From Carboxylicivirga sp. M1479 (GTDB lineage: Bacteria > Bacteroidota > Bacteroidia > Bacteroidales > Marinilabiliaceae): a stretch of 32,154 nucleotides of DNA. Position 1 is the stretch's first letter. Every line of letters starts with the position of its first letter. The stretch covers positions 1 to 32,154 of the forward strand of contig NZ_VKDE01000043.1 in NCBI RefSeq assembly GCF_007097485.1, read 5' to 3'. The notes under the pieces are model-generated. The model saw nothing but the letters and a program-made list of their open reading frames with translations, had not been told where the DNA came from and did not search any database. Both the position numbers and the translations under genes were made by a program. Of the stretch, positions 7,458 through 15,706 are shown piece by piece.

Positions 7458-7718
7458 GTACCATGTTTTTATTTATCCATACTGTACATGGAAATGCTTG
7501 GAGCTTACTTTGTAAGAAGTGCTAAAAGCTAAAGTTATTAATAATTACAAGCAACGTTTGTGAGTATAGCAGACTGTCGTTTGGTTTGGCTTGTACGCTT
7601 ATCTATTTTATCTACATGTAAAAAAGTATACGTCTTCTACAAAAATGTTTAAGTACTTAAGCTCCATATTGTGCGAACTTTGTAGCAAGTTATTTTTTAA
7701 TACTATAAGGTTTAAGTT
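7458..7718. other. Spacer between the HU terminator and the dehydrogenase gene
   Basis: These 261 bases contain only small inverted repeats, such as CCATGT ... ACATGG around 7462-7492 and CTTACTTTGTAAG near 7505-7517. No gene or clear promoter was recognised. Confidence 0.3.
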
Positions 7719-8672
7719 ATGGAGACTAAAAACAAATTTGGCAAGAAAGGCTGGATACCCGAGCGAATTACTTCACTGGCAGGGAAAACGTATTTGATTA
7801 CCGGTACTACTAGCGGTACAGGTTTTGAAGCCGCACGTATACTCCTGTCCAAGGGTGCAAAAGTTGTGATGTTAAATCGTAATGCTAATAAATCAGAGGC
7901 AACAATAGCGACATTAAAACGAGAGTTGGGCGATGCTATCAATGTTTCCTTTATACCTATGGATTTGGCGGAGCAAGCATCTGTGAAAAAAGCTGCAGAG
8001 GAAGTGCTGACAAAGGTGCCTAAAATTGATGCATTAATTTGTAACGCAGCCATTGCCCAGGTCCCGAAACAAACATTTACAGTAGATGGTTTTGAAAGTC
8101 AGCTTGGGGTCAACCATTACGGTAACTTCTTGCTTCAAGCAATGCTTTACCCTCGAATTGAAGCATCCAATGGGCGAATTGTGGTTGTAGGCAGCATGGG
8201 GTATAACTTAGGTATTAAAACCATTCAGTTTGAAGATATGAACTGGGATAAGAATTACGGCCCTAATGATGTTTATAGCCAGAGTAAATTAGCACAGATT
8301 ATGTCGGTATACGAATTGCAAAGAAGATTGCATAAGGCTGGCAAGAGCAATGTGAAAGTGTATGCCTGTCACCCTGGTGCTTCTGCTACTTCATTAATAA
8401 AAACCAGCGGTGGTTTAATGCTTCGTTTCATTTGGCAAATTATGAAGCTAACGCCAATGGTGCAATCGGCAGAAAAGGGCTCTTATCCCGAAGTGATGTG
8501 TGCTACCGAAGAAGATCTGGATCAAACAGCATTTTATGGGCCTACAGGACGAAATTATTGGACAGGTCCGGTTGGAGAGTGTCAATTGGAGCTTCATGCA
8601 AAGGATAAAACAGTAGCGAAAAAACTATGGGATTTATCAGAGAAGCAAACTAATTTTAAGTGGAACTTTTAA
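7719..8672 (+). CDS. Short-chain dehydrogenase/reductase (protochlorophyllide-reductase-like branch)
   Basis: This 317-residue NAD(P)-dependent oxidoreductase has a Rossmann fold. The cofactor glycine motif TGTTSGTG is at 28-35 and CNAA at 108-111. The active site is N132, S159, Y186 and K190 (YSQSK). An N-terminal extension of about 20 residues and a long C-terminal part (PTGRNYWTGP) match the retinol-dehydrogenase/protochlorophyllide-reductase-like SDR group common in bacteria. The substrate cannot be predicted. A membrane protein gene follows after 9 bases, so the two are co-transcribed. The AraC-family gene further downstream is a candidate regulator, since AraC/SDR neighbours are frequent. 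Confidence 0.9.
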   Translation: METKNKFGKKGWIPERITSLAGKTYLITGTTSGTGFEAARILLSKGAKVVMLNRNANKSEATIATLKRELGDAINVSFIPMDLAEQASVKKAAEEVLTKVPKIDALICNAAIAQVPKQTFTVDGFESQLGVNHYGNFLLQAMLYPRIEASNGRIVVVGSMGYNLGIKTIQFEDMNWDKNYGPNDVYSQSKLAQIMSVYELQRRLHKAGKSNVKVYACHPGASATSLIKTSGGLMLRFIWQIMKLTPMVQSAEKGSYPEVMCATEEDLDQTAFYGPTGRNYWTGPVGECQLELHAKDKTVAKKLWDLSEKQTNFKWNF

Positions 8673-8681
8673 ATTTTTATC

Positions 8682-9197
8682 ATGGATATACTAAAATCTG
8701 CAACGGATTGGGCTAAAGCCGAAGTGTTCTCCACTTCTTTCTTCATTGTTATGGGACTTGTTTTTGTTTTGGCCACTATTGGCTTTTGGCAATTGGGAAA
8801 AACAGAAATTGCCAAAGCGTATGTAATTCCCACTTTAGTGGCAGGCGCCTTATTGCTGACCATCGGTTTAGGTTTATTCTTTACCAATAAGGCACGGGTC
8901 AATAACTTTGAAACAGCATATAATTCCAATGCCAAAGCTTTCGTAGCCTCAGAAATTGTTCGTGCCGATAAGGCCTTGAACGAATACCGAACCATAGTTT
9001 TTAAAGCCATACCATTAATTATTGCCATTTGTGCCTTATTGATTGTTTTCATTGACAAACCCCTTTGGCGTGCTAGCATGATAACAACAATTGCGATGCT
9101 GGTTGTTATCTTATTAATCGATGGAACTGCAAAAGGCAGGCTTGATACTTATAAAAAGCAATTGGTAGAGGTGCAAAATCGTGGAGAAGAATATTAA
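8682..9197 (+). CDS. Uncharacterised four-helix inner-membrane protein
   Basis: The protein has 171 residues with four hydrophobic segments at about 18-38, 47-68, 107-126 and 131-148. A soluble loop of about 40 residues (69-106) lies between helices 2 and 3, and the C-terminus is charged (KKQLVEVQNRGEEY). There is no signal peptide, no metal-binding motif and no family I can name. It starts 9 bases after the dehydrogenase stop, so it belongs to that transcript and may anchor or supply substrate to the enzyme. That role is inference only. Confidence 0.8.
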   Translation: MDILKSATDWAKAEVFSTSFFIVMGLVFVLATIGFWQLGKTEIAKAYVIPTLVAGALLLTIGLGLFFTNKARVNNFETAYNSNAKAFVASEIVRADKALNEYRTIVFKAIPLIIAICALLIVFIDKPLWRASMITTIAMLVVILLIDGTAKGRLDTYKKQLVEVQNRGEEY

Positions 9198-9278
9198 CTC
9201 TAGCAGCTATTTTTTTATTAACAAATAATAGCGTCCTAAACGTTTTATTCCATTCCTCGAAACGACTTGTTACGAAAG

Positions 9279-9404
9279 GGCTTCAGCTGGTGAGTCATAA
9301 AACAAGGTTGTTTGACACTTAAAAATCGTTTTCTGTGTGAGCGAAGCGAGTTTAAACGATTTCAGTCAAAGAACTGTAGTTTTATGAGTGAAGCAGGTGC
9401 AGCC
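9279..9404. repeat. Long nested imperfect palindrome (about 126 bp)
   Basis: Paired blocks nest symmetrically: GGCT 9279-9282 with AGCC 9401-9404, CATAAAAC 9296-9303 with GTTTTATG 9379-9386, TTTGAC 9311-9316 with GTCAAA 9365-9370, and AAATCGTTT 9323-9331 with AAACGATTT 9354-9362. The central loop contains GCGAAGC, known as an unusually stable DNA mini-hairpin. A cruciform-capable element of this size without a gene suggests a MITE- or REP-like repeat. Copy number cannot be judged from one window. Confidence 0.6.
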
Positions 9405-9436
9405 TTGATGCTTTTTCCTTAGTTTTTGTCATCAAG
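9404..9436. repeat. Inverted repeat with 7-bp arms
   Basis: CTTGATG at 9404-9410 pairs with CATCAAG at 9430-9436 across a T-rich 19-base loop. It directly abuts the larger palindrome and is probably part of the same structured element. Confidence 0.45.
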
Positions 9437-9442
9437 AACATC

Positions 9443-9477
9443 GGAACGATTAAGAATTGAGTATTCTTAATTGTTTC
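9443..9477. repeat. 15-bp stem-loop
   Basis: GGAACGATTAAGAAT (9443-9457) pairs with ATTCTTAATTGTTTC (9463-9477) around the 5-base loop TGAGT, with two G-T wobble pairs. No T-run follows, so it is not an ordinary intrinsic terminator. Confidence 0.6.
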
Positions 9478-9492
9478 AGCATAAAGTCGGGT

Positions 9493-9509
9493 TTGGGCTG
9501 AAAGCCCAA
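9493..9509. repeat. GAA-triloop hairpin
   Basis: TTGGGCT-GAA-AGCCCAA is a perfect 7-bp stem closed by a GAA triloop, the last member of the hairpin chain. Confidence 0.6.
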
Positions 9510-9593
9510 TTGGTTAAAATAATTAGGACAATATTGGTTAACAAATTAGTAATATGGAGTTATGAGTAAAGTGCTCCATTAATGTTTTAGCAA

Positions 9594-10517
9594 ATGAATC
9601 ATATAAACTATAAAAATATACGTGATTTTAATCTTTCTCAGAATCTGCCTGAGCCAGAGAATCCACTGTTTTGTATTGGGCACAAAAAGCTCAGCTCAAA
9701 TGAATTGATAAAGTGCAGTCCTTCCGGAGAAGAAGTGAGCTACTCCAATCAGTTTTATGTAATCAGCCTTAAAAATATTGTATCAGGCGAATTTCTGTAC
9801 GGACGTACAAAGTACGATGGCAGCACCGGAACAATGATGTTTTCGACTCCCGATCAGACTATTGTAGCCAAGGATGTAGTTGTCAGTTCTGAATCGTGGT
9901 ACATTCTTTTTCACGAAGATTTTATTCGTGGTTTGGACATTCAGAAAAAGATTAAGAACTACAACTTCTTTAATTATAATGTGAATGAGGCCTTGCACCT
10001 TTCGCCCAAGGAAGACCAAACCATAAAATCGATTTGCCACAATATTGAAACAGAATACCAAAATAACCAGGATGAGTTCAGCAAGGAAATAATTATATCT
10101 CATTTAGAGACCTTGTTAAAATATGCCGACCGCTTTTACAAACGTCAGTTCCTTAACCGAACAGAAATTAATAAGGATTTAATATGTCGATTTAAGGATG
10201 TTTTAGATTCTTATTTTGAAAAGGAGCAGCAAATCGAAAATGGTATTCCTTCAATAGAATGGATAGCCGTGCAGCTAGGTATTAGTCATCGTTATATGAG
10301 TGATACCATAAAAGCCGAAACAGGAAAGACTGCCATTGACCAAATTAATTTGTATTTGGTAGAAGAAGCCAAGAATCTGTTATTAGCCCCAAATGCTTCT
10401 ATCTCTGCAACCGCTTATCAATTAGGATTTGAATATCCACAGTATTTTTCTCGCTTGTTTAAAAAGAAAACAGGATTAAGTCCCAAGGAGTATATTGAGA
10501 ACGCGGAGTTTAATTAA
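9594..10517 (+). CDS. AraC-family transcriptional regulator
   Basis: The protein has 307 residues. The N-terminal ~190 form a ligand-binding or oligomerisation domain of the kind found in AraC proteins, with no enzyme motif. The C-terminal ~100 are the double helix-turn-helix: first helices around IEWIAVQLGISHRYMSDTIK, then the hallmark ISATAYQLGFEYPQYFSRLF and KKKTGLSPKEYIE. It is a DNA-binding activator or repressor with an unknown effector. It stands alone, downstream of the dehydrogenase/membrane-protein pair and 538 bp upstream of the glycogen locus, and could regulate either. The dehydrogenase pair is the more usual partner type. Confidence 0.93.
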   Translation: MNHINYKNIRDFNLSQNLPEPENPLFCIGHKKLSSNELIKCSPSGEEVSYSNQFYVISLKNIVSGEFLYGRTKYDGSTGTMMFSTPDQTIVAKDVVVSSESWYILFHEDFIRGLDIQKKIKNYNFFNYNVNEALHLSPKEDQTIKSICHNIETEYQNNQDEFSKEIIISHLETLLKYADRFYKRQFLNRTEINKDLICRFKDVLDSYFEKEQQIENGIPSIEWIAVQLGISHRYMSDTIKAETGKTAIDQINLYLVEEAKNLLLAPNASISATAYQLGFEYPQYFSRLFKKKTGLSPKEYIENAEFN

Positions 10518-11055
10518 GCTTTTCGATTTACCAACCAACAGATTTTTCTCATTTATTTACCTCTATTTTCCTGTTCTTGCAATCAGTTGGAGTGTTATAG
10601 TAAGGCCTGCTGTCTAAGTGAGAGCGTTCTTCGTATGCGTACTTTGCGTACCCTACTATCGAACATGGTAGAAAAATGACTTACACAAATAGCGTTTAAT
10701 TGCCATAATCTCACCCACAAGTATGGCATATTAAAAAATATTGGACGAACTTTTCATTTCCTAAAAATAGGCTGTATTTAAAGTTAATAATTAACTAATG
10801 TATTCTTAATCTAATGTTGTTGTAAAATGATAAATTCAAAATAACGAACGAACAATTAGGGGGTGTAACTGTTTGAAATGTTAAAAAATACAGATTTAAA
10901 GTGAAGAATCAGGGGTGTAACTCTGAAAAAGCTAAAAAAAATTAAAATTTAGTATTAAAACAAGATGTGCAATGAAAAAACAATTACTTTAGATGTGAGT
11001 TTTATATAAGTCTCAGTCAGTTAATCGAATTTAACCAAACTATTCTCTTTAGCCT
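10518..11055. other. 538-bp leader region of the glycogen locus
   Basis: No gene is supported. A 44-codon minus-strand frame at 10549-10680 is protein-like but unrecognised. The 3' half is very A/T-rich and carries the pair of direct repeats listed separately, and it must hold the promoter of the debranching-enzyme gene. No exact TTTG/TAnnTTTG pair was found. Confidence 0.45.
10860..10922 (+). promoter_or_regulatory. Two direct repeats of GGGGTGTAACT upstream of the glycogen locus
   Basis: GGGGTGTAACT occurs at 10860-10870 and again at 10912-10922, 52 bp apart (about five helical turns). Both copies are followed by similar A-rich sequence containing TGAAA. They stand out as the only G-rich words in an A/T-rich leader and lie 134-196 bp before the debranching-enzyme start. 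Binding sites for an activator such as the upstream AraC-type protein are a reasonable guess, not shown by sequence. Confidence 0.45.
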
Positions 11056-12990
11056 ATGAGTTATTTAAAGTTTGATAAGGCTCAATTGGTCAATACCGAA
11101 TACTCTCTAACCAAAGAGTTTATTCGTACCAATAGAGCAGGATCATTTGCTAGTTCAACTATTATTAATTGCAATACACGCAAGTATCATGGCCTATTAA
11201 TTTGTCCAATCGCCGAGTACGGTGGAGATATGCATGTATTGTTATCATCATTGGATGAAACGGTCATACAACGTGGTGCTGCATTTAATTTGGGTATACA
11301 TAAGTATCCTGGGCAGTATAACCCCAAAGGGCATAAGTATGTAAGGGAATATGAGGTAGACCCAAACCCGGCCATTACCTACCGGGTAGGAGGGGTTTTG
11401 CTACGAAAAGAGTTGCTGCTGGTAGAAAAGGAGCAGCGTTTACTGGTTAAATATACCTTATTGGAAGCCAATTCAGCCACTACTATACGCTTTCAGCCAT
11501 TCTTAGCTTTTCGAAATATTCATGCCCTTACCAAAGCCAACATGGATGCTAATACTCGCGCAAAGGAAGTTAAAAATGGTATTGGAATTAAAATGTACGA
11601 TGGCTTTCCCCAGTTGTTTATGCAAACATCGCGTAGCTCAGAGTTTGTTCATGCGCCCGATTGGTTTTATAATATTGAGTACAAGGAAGAGAAGCTACGT
11701 GGTTATGAGTGTCATGAGGATCTTTTTGTTCCAGGTTATTTCGAGATGGAGATTAAAAAAGGAGAACCCATTGTGTTTGCTGCCGGCACCAGTGAAGTGG
11801 CTCCAAACGCGTTGACCCGACAATTTAATGCTGAGCTAAAAAAGCGCATCAACCGCGATAGTTTTGAAAGCTGCTTAACTAATGCGGCGCAACAGTCAAT
11901 AGCCAAAAAAGGCAAGAAAGCTAGTATTATCAACGGTTTTCCGTTTTTGAGCCATAGTGAGCGAAATACCTATTTATCATTACCCGGTTTGTGCCTTGCT
12001 CGTCAGGATGAGGAGGCTTTTTTAGATATTTTAAATACCTCAGTAAAAAGTATTACCAATCGTTTTTACGAGGACAAAGCATTGGTTAAAGATCGAACGT
12101 CTGTTGATGTTCCGCTTTGGTTTTTCTGGACTTTACAAAAGTACATTGAGTTTGGTGCCGATAAAAAAACGATATGGACCAAGTATCGTAAAATAATTAA
12201 GGAGATTTTACAGGCCTACAAAAACGGGAGTCATCTTGCTTCTGAGTTACATGAAAATGGCTTGTTATGGACCAGTAAAAAAGGTGTTACCTGGATGAAA
12301 GTACGCAATAACGGTACCTTTTTACAAAAACGAATGGGGTATGTTGTAGAAGTTAATGCACTCTGGTATAATGCTATTTGTTTTGCTCTTGAGTTATCCG
12401 AAACAACAGGAGACAAAGGTTTTGCCAAAGAATGGGGAGCTTATCCTCAAAAGATAGAAGAGAACTTTATAAAAGTATTCTGGAATGATGAAAAGGCTTA
12501 TTTGGCTGACTATGTGATGAGTGATTATAGTAGTTGGAGTATAAGGCCCAATATGTTATTTGCAGCATCGTTACCCTATTCATGCTTAAGCATGGAGCAA
12601 AAAAAATCAATTTTAGATAAGATTGAAAGTGATTTGTTAACGCCGCGAGGCCTACGAACACTATCGCCAAATAGTCAGGATTATTTGGGTGTTTTAAATG
12701 GGAATGAATACGATCGCAATAGAGCTTTTCATAATGGTTCTGTTTTTCCATGGTTATTTGGGCATTATGCCGAAACTTATTTGAAATTGCACAAATCATC
12801 TGGTGTAGCCAACATTAAACGACTACTTGAGGGTTTTGAAAGTTGTGTGATTGAGCACGGAATAGGCTCGCTCTCACAAGTTCATGACGGTAACCCTCCG
12901 CATAAACCTAATGAAGCAACTTCTTATGCACTTAGTGTTGCCGAAATTCTAAGGGTGGGTAAAATGATTAATAACACATCAAAAAAGTAG
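11056..12990 (+). CDS. Glycogen debranching enzyme homologue (GDE N + amylo-alpha-1,6-glucosidase-type C), probable active-site changes
   Basis: This 644-residue protein is the usual length for Bacteroidota GDE-type debranching enzymes. The N-terminal beta-rich domain (about 1-260) includes NRAGSFASS and NTRKYHGLL. An (alpha/alpha) barrel domain (about 275-640) includes VEVNALWYNA, LLTPRGLRTLSP and PPHKPNEATSYALSVAEILR. It would normally hydrolyse alpha-1,6 branch points in the cytoplasm. Three hallmark acidic residues are replaced: 'RDT.IALPGL' reads RNTYLSLPGL (N304), 'RD.AYH.GT.WPWL' reads RNRAFHNGSVFPWL (N555), and 'S.ElfDG' reads SQVHDG (Q608). 'TWMD/N' is TWMK (K415). All three amide codons were read directly. 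The fold looks conserved, but activity is doubtful. It is the first gene of the locus, 6 bp before the GT4 gene. Confidence 0.88.
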   Translation: MSYLKFDKAQLVNTEYSLTKEFIRTNRAGSFASSTIINCNTRKYHGLLICPIAEYGGDMHVLLSSLDETVIQRGAAFNLGIHKYPGQYNPKGHKYVREYEVDPNPAITYRVGGVLLRKELLLVEKEQRLLVKYTLLEANSATTIRFQPFLAFRNIHALTKANMDANTRAKEVKNGIGIKMYDGFPQLFMQTSRSSEFVHAPDWFYNIEYKEEKLRGYECHEDLFVPGYFEMEIKKGEPIVFAAGTSEVAPNALTRQFNAELKKRINRDSFESCLTNAAQQSIAKKGKKASIINGFPFLSHSERNTYLSLPGLCLARQDEEAFLDILNTSVKSITNRFYEDKALVKDRTSVDVPLWFFWTLQKYIEFGADKKTIWTKYRKIIKEILQAYKNGSHLASELHENGLLWTSKKGVTWMKVRNNGTFLQKRMGYVVEVNALWYNAICFALELSETTGDKGFAKEWGAYPQKIEENFIKVFWNDEKAYLADYVMSDYSSWSIRPNMLFAASLPYSCLSMEQKKSILDKIESDLLTPRGLRTLSPNSQDYLGVLNGNEYDRNRAFHNGSVFPWLFGHYAETYLKLHKSSGVANIKRLLEGFESCVIEHGIGSLSQVHDGNPPHKPNEATSYALSVAEILRVGKMINNTSKK

Positions 12991-12996
12991 TCGCTT

Positions 12997-14292
12997 ATGA
13001 AAGTATTAATGTTCGGGTGGGAATTTCCCCCTCATATATCCGGCGGCTTAGGTACAGCCTGTTATGGCTTAACAAAAGGTTTATCAAAAGTAGATGATTT
13101 AGATATTACTTTCGTTGTGCCAAAAGCTTATGGTGATGAAGATCAGAGTAAAATGCAATTGGTTGGAGCTAACGGTGTTCATATTAAACAAGTGCAAGAG
13201 CACATTCAGCGATTTAAATCGAAACACACCTATTTGGAGGTTGAATCGGCTTTAATACCCTACAACGATCCTGATGAGTATTACTCTTTCAGAGATTCGG
13301 AGCTGTATGGTAAAAACAAATTATTTAAAGTCAATAAAGAGGGGAAGCTTGAGTTTACTGGTAAGTACGGGGCTAACCTCATTGATGAAATATATAAATA
13401 CGCCTACGTGGCATCAACCATAAGTATGGATCATGAGCACGATGTGATTCATGCACACGATTGGTTATGCTATCCTGCAGGCATTGCTGCCAAAGAGGTT
13501 TCGGGTAAGCCATTGGTAATTCATGTGCATGCCACCGATTTTGATCGAAGTGGTGGCAGTGTTAATCCAAAGGTGTTTGAGATTGAAAAAAGGGGAATGG
13601 ATGCAGCGGATAAAATAATCGCGGTAAGCAACCTTACCCGTAACATTGTAATCGAAAAGTATGGCCAAAGTCCAGATAAGGTAGAAACAGTATACAATGC
13701 GGTTGAACCGGTTTCCTTTGAAGAGAAAAAGGCCATAAAAAAAGGAGTGAAAGAAAAAGTTGTGACCTTTTTAGGGCGTATTACTATGCAAAAAGGTCCC
13801 GAATATTTTGTTGAAGCTGCCTATCAAGTGCTAAAACGAACCGATAACGTTCGCTTTGTGATGGCTGGTAGTGGTGATATGCTGGAAAAAATGGTGGCCA
13901 GAGCTGCTCAGCTTGGTATTAGCGATCGCTTTCATTTTACAGGCTTTTTAAAAGGCGATGATGTATTTCACATGTTCAAATTAAGCGATGTGTATGTTAT
14001 GCCATCGGTGTCGGAACCCTTTGGTATTTCGCCCTTGGAAGCCATGCAGTCAAATGTGCCGGTTATCATATCCAAACAGTCAGGTGTATCTGAAATACTC
14101 ACACACGCTGTTAAAGTAGACTATTGGGATATTGATGCGCTCGCCGATGCTATTTACGGCATTATTAAATATGATTCGTTATCGAATATATTTAAGTCAA
14201 AAGGAAAAGAAGAAGTTGATAACCTGAAGTGGACCAATGCCGCCATTCATGTGCATCAGGTGTATTCCAATACCATTAAAGAAACTGTTTAA
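12997..14292 (+). CDS. GT4-family glycosyltransferase (glycogen/glucan synthase-like)
   Basis: This 431-residue GT-B glycosyltransferase begins MKVLMFGWEFPPHISGGLGT, whose glycine loop binds the donor phosphate. The retaining-enzyme E-x7-E pair is E340 and E348 in SEPFGISPLEAM. AHDW (around 147-150) and HVHATDFDRSG resemble starch-synthase-like proteins. It probably transfers glucose from a nucleotide sugar to a glucan. It is sandwiched between a debranching-enzyme homologue (6 bp) and GH57 (18 bp), a conserved Bacteroidota trio. Its exact product, whether primer, linear glucan or modified end, is not evident. The true chain-elongating synthase may instead be the GT3 domain two genes on. Confidence 0.88.
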   Translation: MKVLMFGWEFPPHISGGLGTACYGLTKGLSKVDDLDITFVVPKAYGDEDQSKMQLVGANGVHIKQVQEHIQRFKSKHTYLEVESALIPYNDPDEYYSFRDSELYGKNKLFKVNKEGKLEFTGKYGANLIDEIYKYAYVASTISMDHEHDVIHAHDWLCYPAGIAAKEVSGKPLVIHVHATDFDRSGGSVNPKVFEIEKRGMDAADKIIAVSNLTRNIVIEKYGQSPDKVETVYNAVEPVSFEEKKAIKKGVKEKVVTFLGRITMQKGPEYFVEAAYQVLKRTDNVRFVMAGSGDMLEKMVARAAQLGISDRFHFTGFLKGDDVFHMFKLSDVYVMPSVSEPFGISPLEAMQSNVPVIISKQSGVSEILTHAVKVDYWDIDALADAIYGIIKYDSLSNIFKSKGKEEVDNLKWTNAAIHVHQVYSNTIKETV

Positions 14293-14310
14293 CCCCTAAA
14301 ACCTATTAGA

Positions 14311-15603
14311 ATGAAGTCTGTTTGTTTATATTTTCAGGTACATCAACCATTACGTTTACGTCGGTATCGTTTCTTCGATATTGGTAACGATCATTACTAT
14401 TACGATGATTTTACCAACGAGTCGATCATGAGAAAAATTGCTGACGAGTGTTATTTGCCAAGCAACAAAATATTACTGGACTTAATTAAAGCCAATGATC
14501 AGAAATTTAAAGTTAGTTTCTCCATTACTGGAGTTGCGCTTGATCAATTTGTATCTTATGCACCCGATGTAATAGAGAGTTTTAAAGAGTTGGCTGCCAC
14601 TGGCTGTGTTGAGTTTTTAGCAGAAACCTATTCGCATTCTTTGGCCGCTCTCAAGAATAAAGAAGAGTTTAAATCGCAAGTGAATGCGCATGTTGAGCGG
14701 ATAAAACTTCTATTTGGTCAAAAGCCCAAGGTATTTAGAAATACTGAAATGGTGTATTCCGATGAAATTGGCAAAATGGTGTCGGCTATGGGGTTTAAGG
14801 CCATGTTAACCGAAGGAGCAAAGCATGTGTTGGGATGGAAAAGTCCCAACTACCTCTATTGTAACGCCCTTAATCCCAAGCTAAAGTTATTAATGCGCAA
14901 TTATACTTTAAGTGATGACATTGCGTTTCGTTTTTCCGATGAAGGATGGAAAGAGTGGCCTTTAACAACTGATAAATTTGTGGGTTGGATGAGCCAGTTT
15001 GATGAGAAAGAAGATTTGGTGAATGTATTTATGGATTACGAAACCTTTGGAGAGCATCAGAAAAAAGAGTCAGGAATATTCGAATTTCTAAAGAGTTTAC
15101 CTCAAGCGGTTTTGGAAACCAAACAATTTAAGTTTGCCACACCATCAGAATTAGCGAAAGAGTATCAGCCAATAGCAGTGGCTCATGTGCCAAATGTAAT
15201 TTCCTGGGCAGATGAGGAACGAGATTTGTCGGCATGGCTTGGGAACGACTTGCAAGATGAAGCCTATGGGAAACTTTATGAACTGAGGGATGATGTGCTG
15301 GAGCTAAATGACGAACGACTACTTAAAGACTGGAATTACTTACAGAGTAGTGATCACTTCTATTATATGTGCACCAAGTTCTTTTCCGATGGCGATGTGC
15401 ATTCTTATTTTAACCCCTACGATTCGCCTTATGATGCCTTTATAAATTACATGAACGTTTTAAGTGATTTCAAAATTAGAATCGCAGAGATGAAGGTGAG
15501 TTCGGTACCTGTAAATGGAACTGAATTAGCTAAGAAAGATGAAATAATAGCACAATGTAAAGCGGAGATTAATGCCCTCAAAAAGCAAATTGTTGATCAT
15601 TAA
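14311..15603 (+). CDS. GH57-family glycoside hydrolase/transferase
   Basis: The protein has 430 residues. GH57 landmarks in order are HQP at 11-13, FLAETYSHS at 102-110, catalytic nucleophile E146 in RNTEMVYSDE, and acid/base D242 in MDYETFGEH. The key residues are intact and there is no signal peptide, so it acts on cytoplasmic alpha-glucan. Family members include alpha-amylases, 4-alpha-glucanotransferases and branching enzymes. The length and sequence fit the Bacteroidota 'alpha-amylase' branch, but specificity is not decided. The last ~25 residues form a short charged helix (KKDEIIAQCKAEINALKKQ). It is the third gene of the locus, 18 bp after GT4 and 103 bp before the synthase-phosphorylase fusion. 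Confidence 0.92.
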   Translation: MKSVCLYFQVHQPLRLRRYRFFDIGNDHYYYDDFTNESIMRKIADECYLPSNKILLDLIKANDQKFKVSFSITGVALDQFVSYAPDVIESFKELAATGCVEFLAETYSHSLAALKNKEEFKSQVNAHVERIKLLFGQKPKVFRNTEMVYSDEIGKMVSAMGFKAMLTEGAKHVLGWKSPNYLYCNALNPKLKLLMRNYTLSDDIAFRFSDEGWKEWPLTTDKFVGWMSQFDEKEDLVNVFMDYETFGEHQKKESGIFEFLKSLPQAVLETKQFKFATPSELAKEYQPIAVAHVPNVISWADEERDLSAWLGNDLQDEAYGKLYELRDDVLELNDERLLKDWNYLQSSDHFYYMCTKFFSDGDVHSYFNPYDSPYDAFINYMNVLSDFKIRIAEMKVSSVPVNGTELAKKDEIIAQCKAEINALKKQIVDH

Positions 15604-15706
15604 AAGGCTATTAGATATGACTTGCTCTGGACAAAACGTGTAAATGCACTTACATTCAGTTGCTGAGCTCTAAAAGTTAAACTGTCAAATACTAAATATT
15701 TTGTGT

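Larger units (their letters stand above)
9198..9593. other. 396-bp intergenic region filled with hairpins
   Basis: No gene was recognised. From 9279 to 9509 the region is an almost continuous chain of inverted repeats, listed separately. The remaining ~85 bases before the AraC-family start show no consensus promoter. Confidence 0.5.

Noticed and set aside
10549-10680. 44-codon minus-strand open frame with Tyr/Arg-rich sequence
   Set aside because: No start codon with support and no family recognised. It could be a remnant, but the evidence is only impressionistic.
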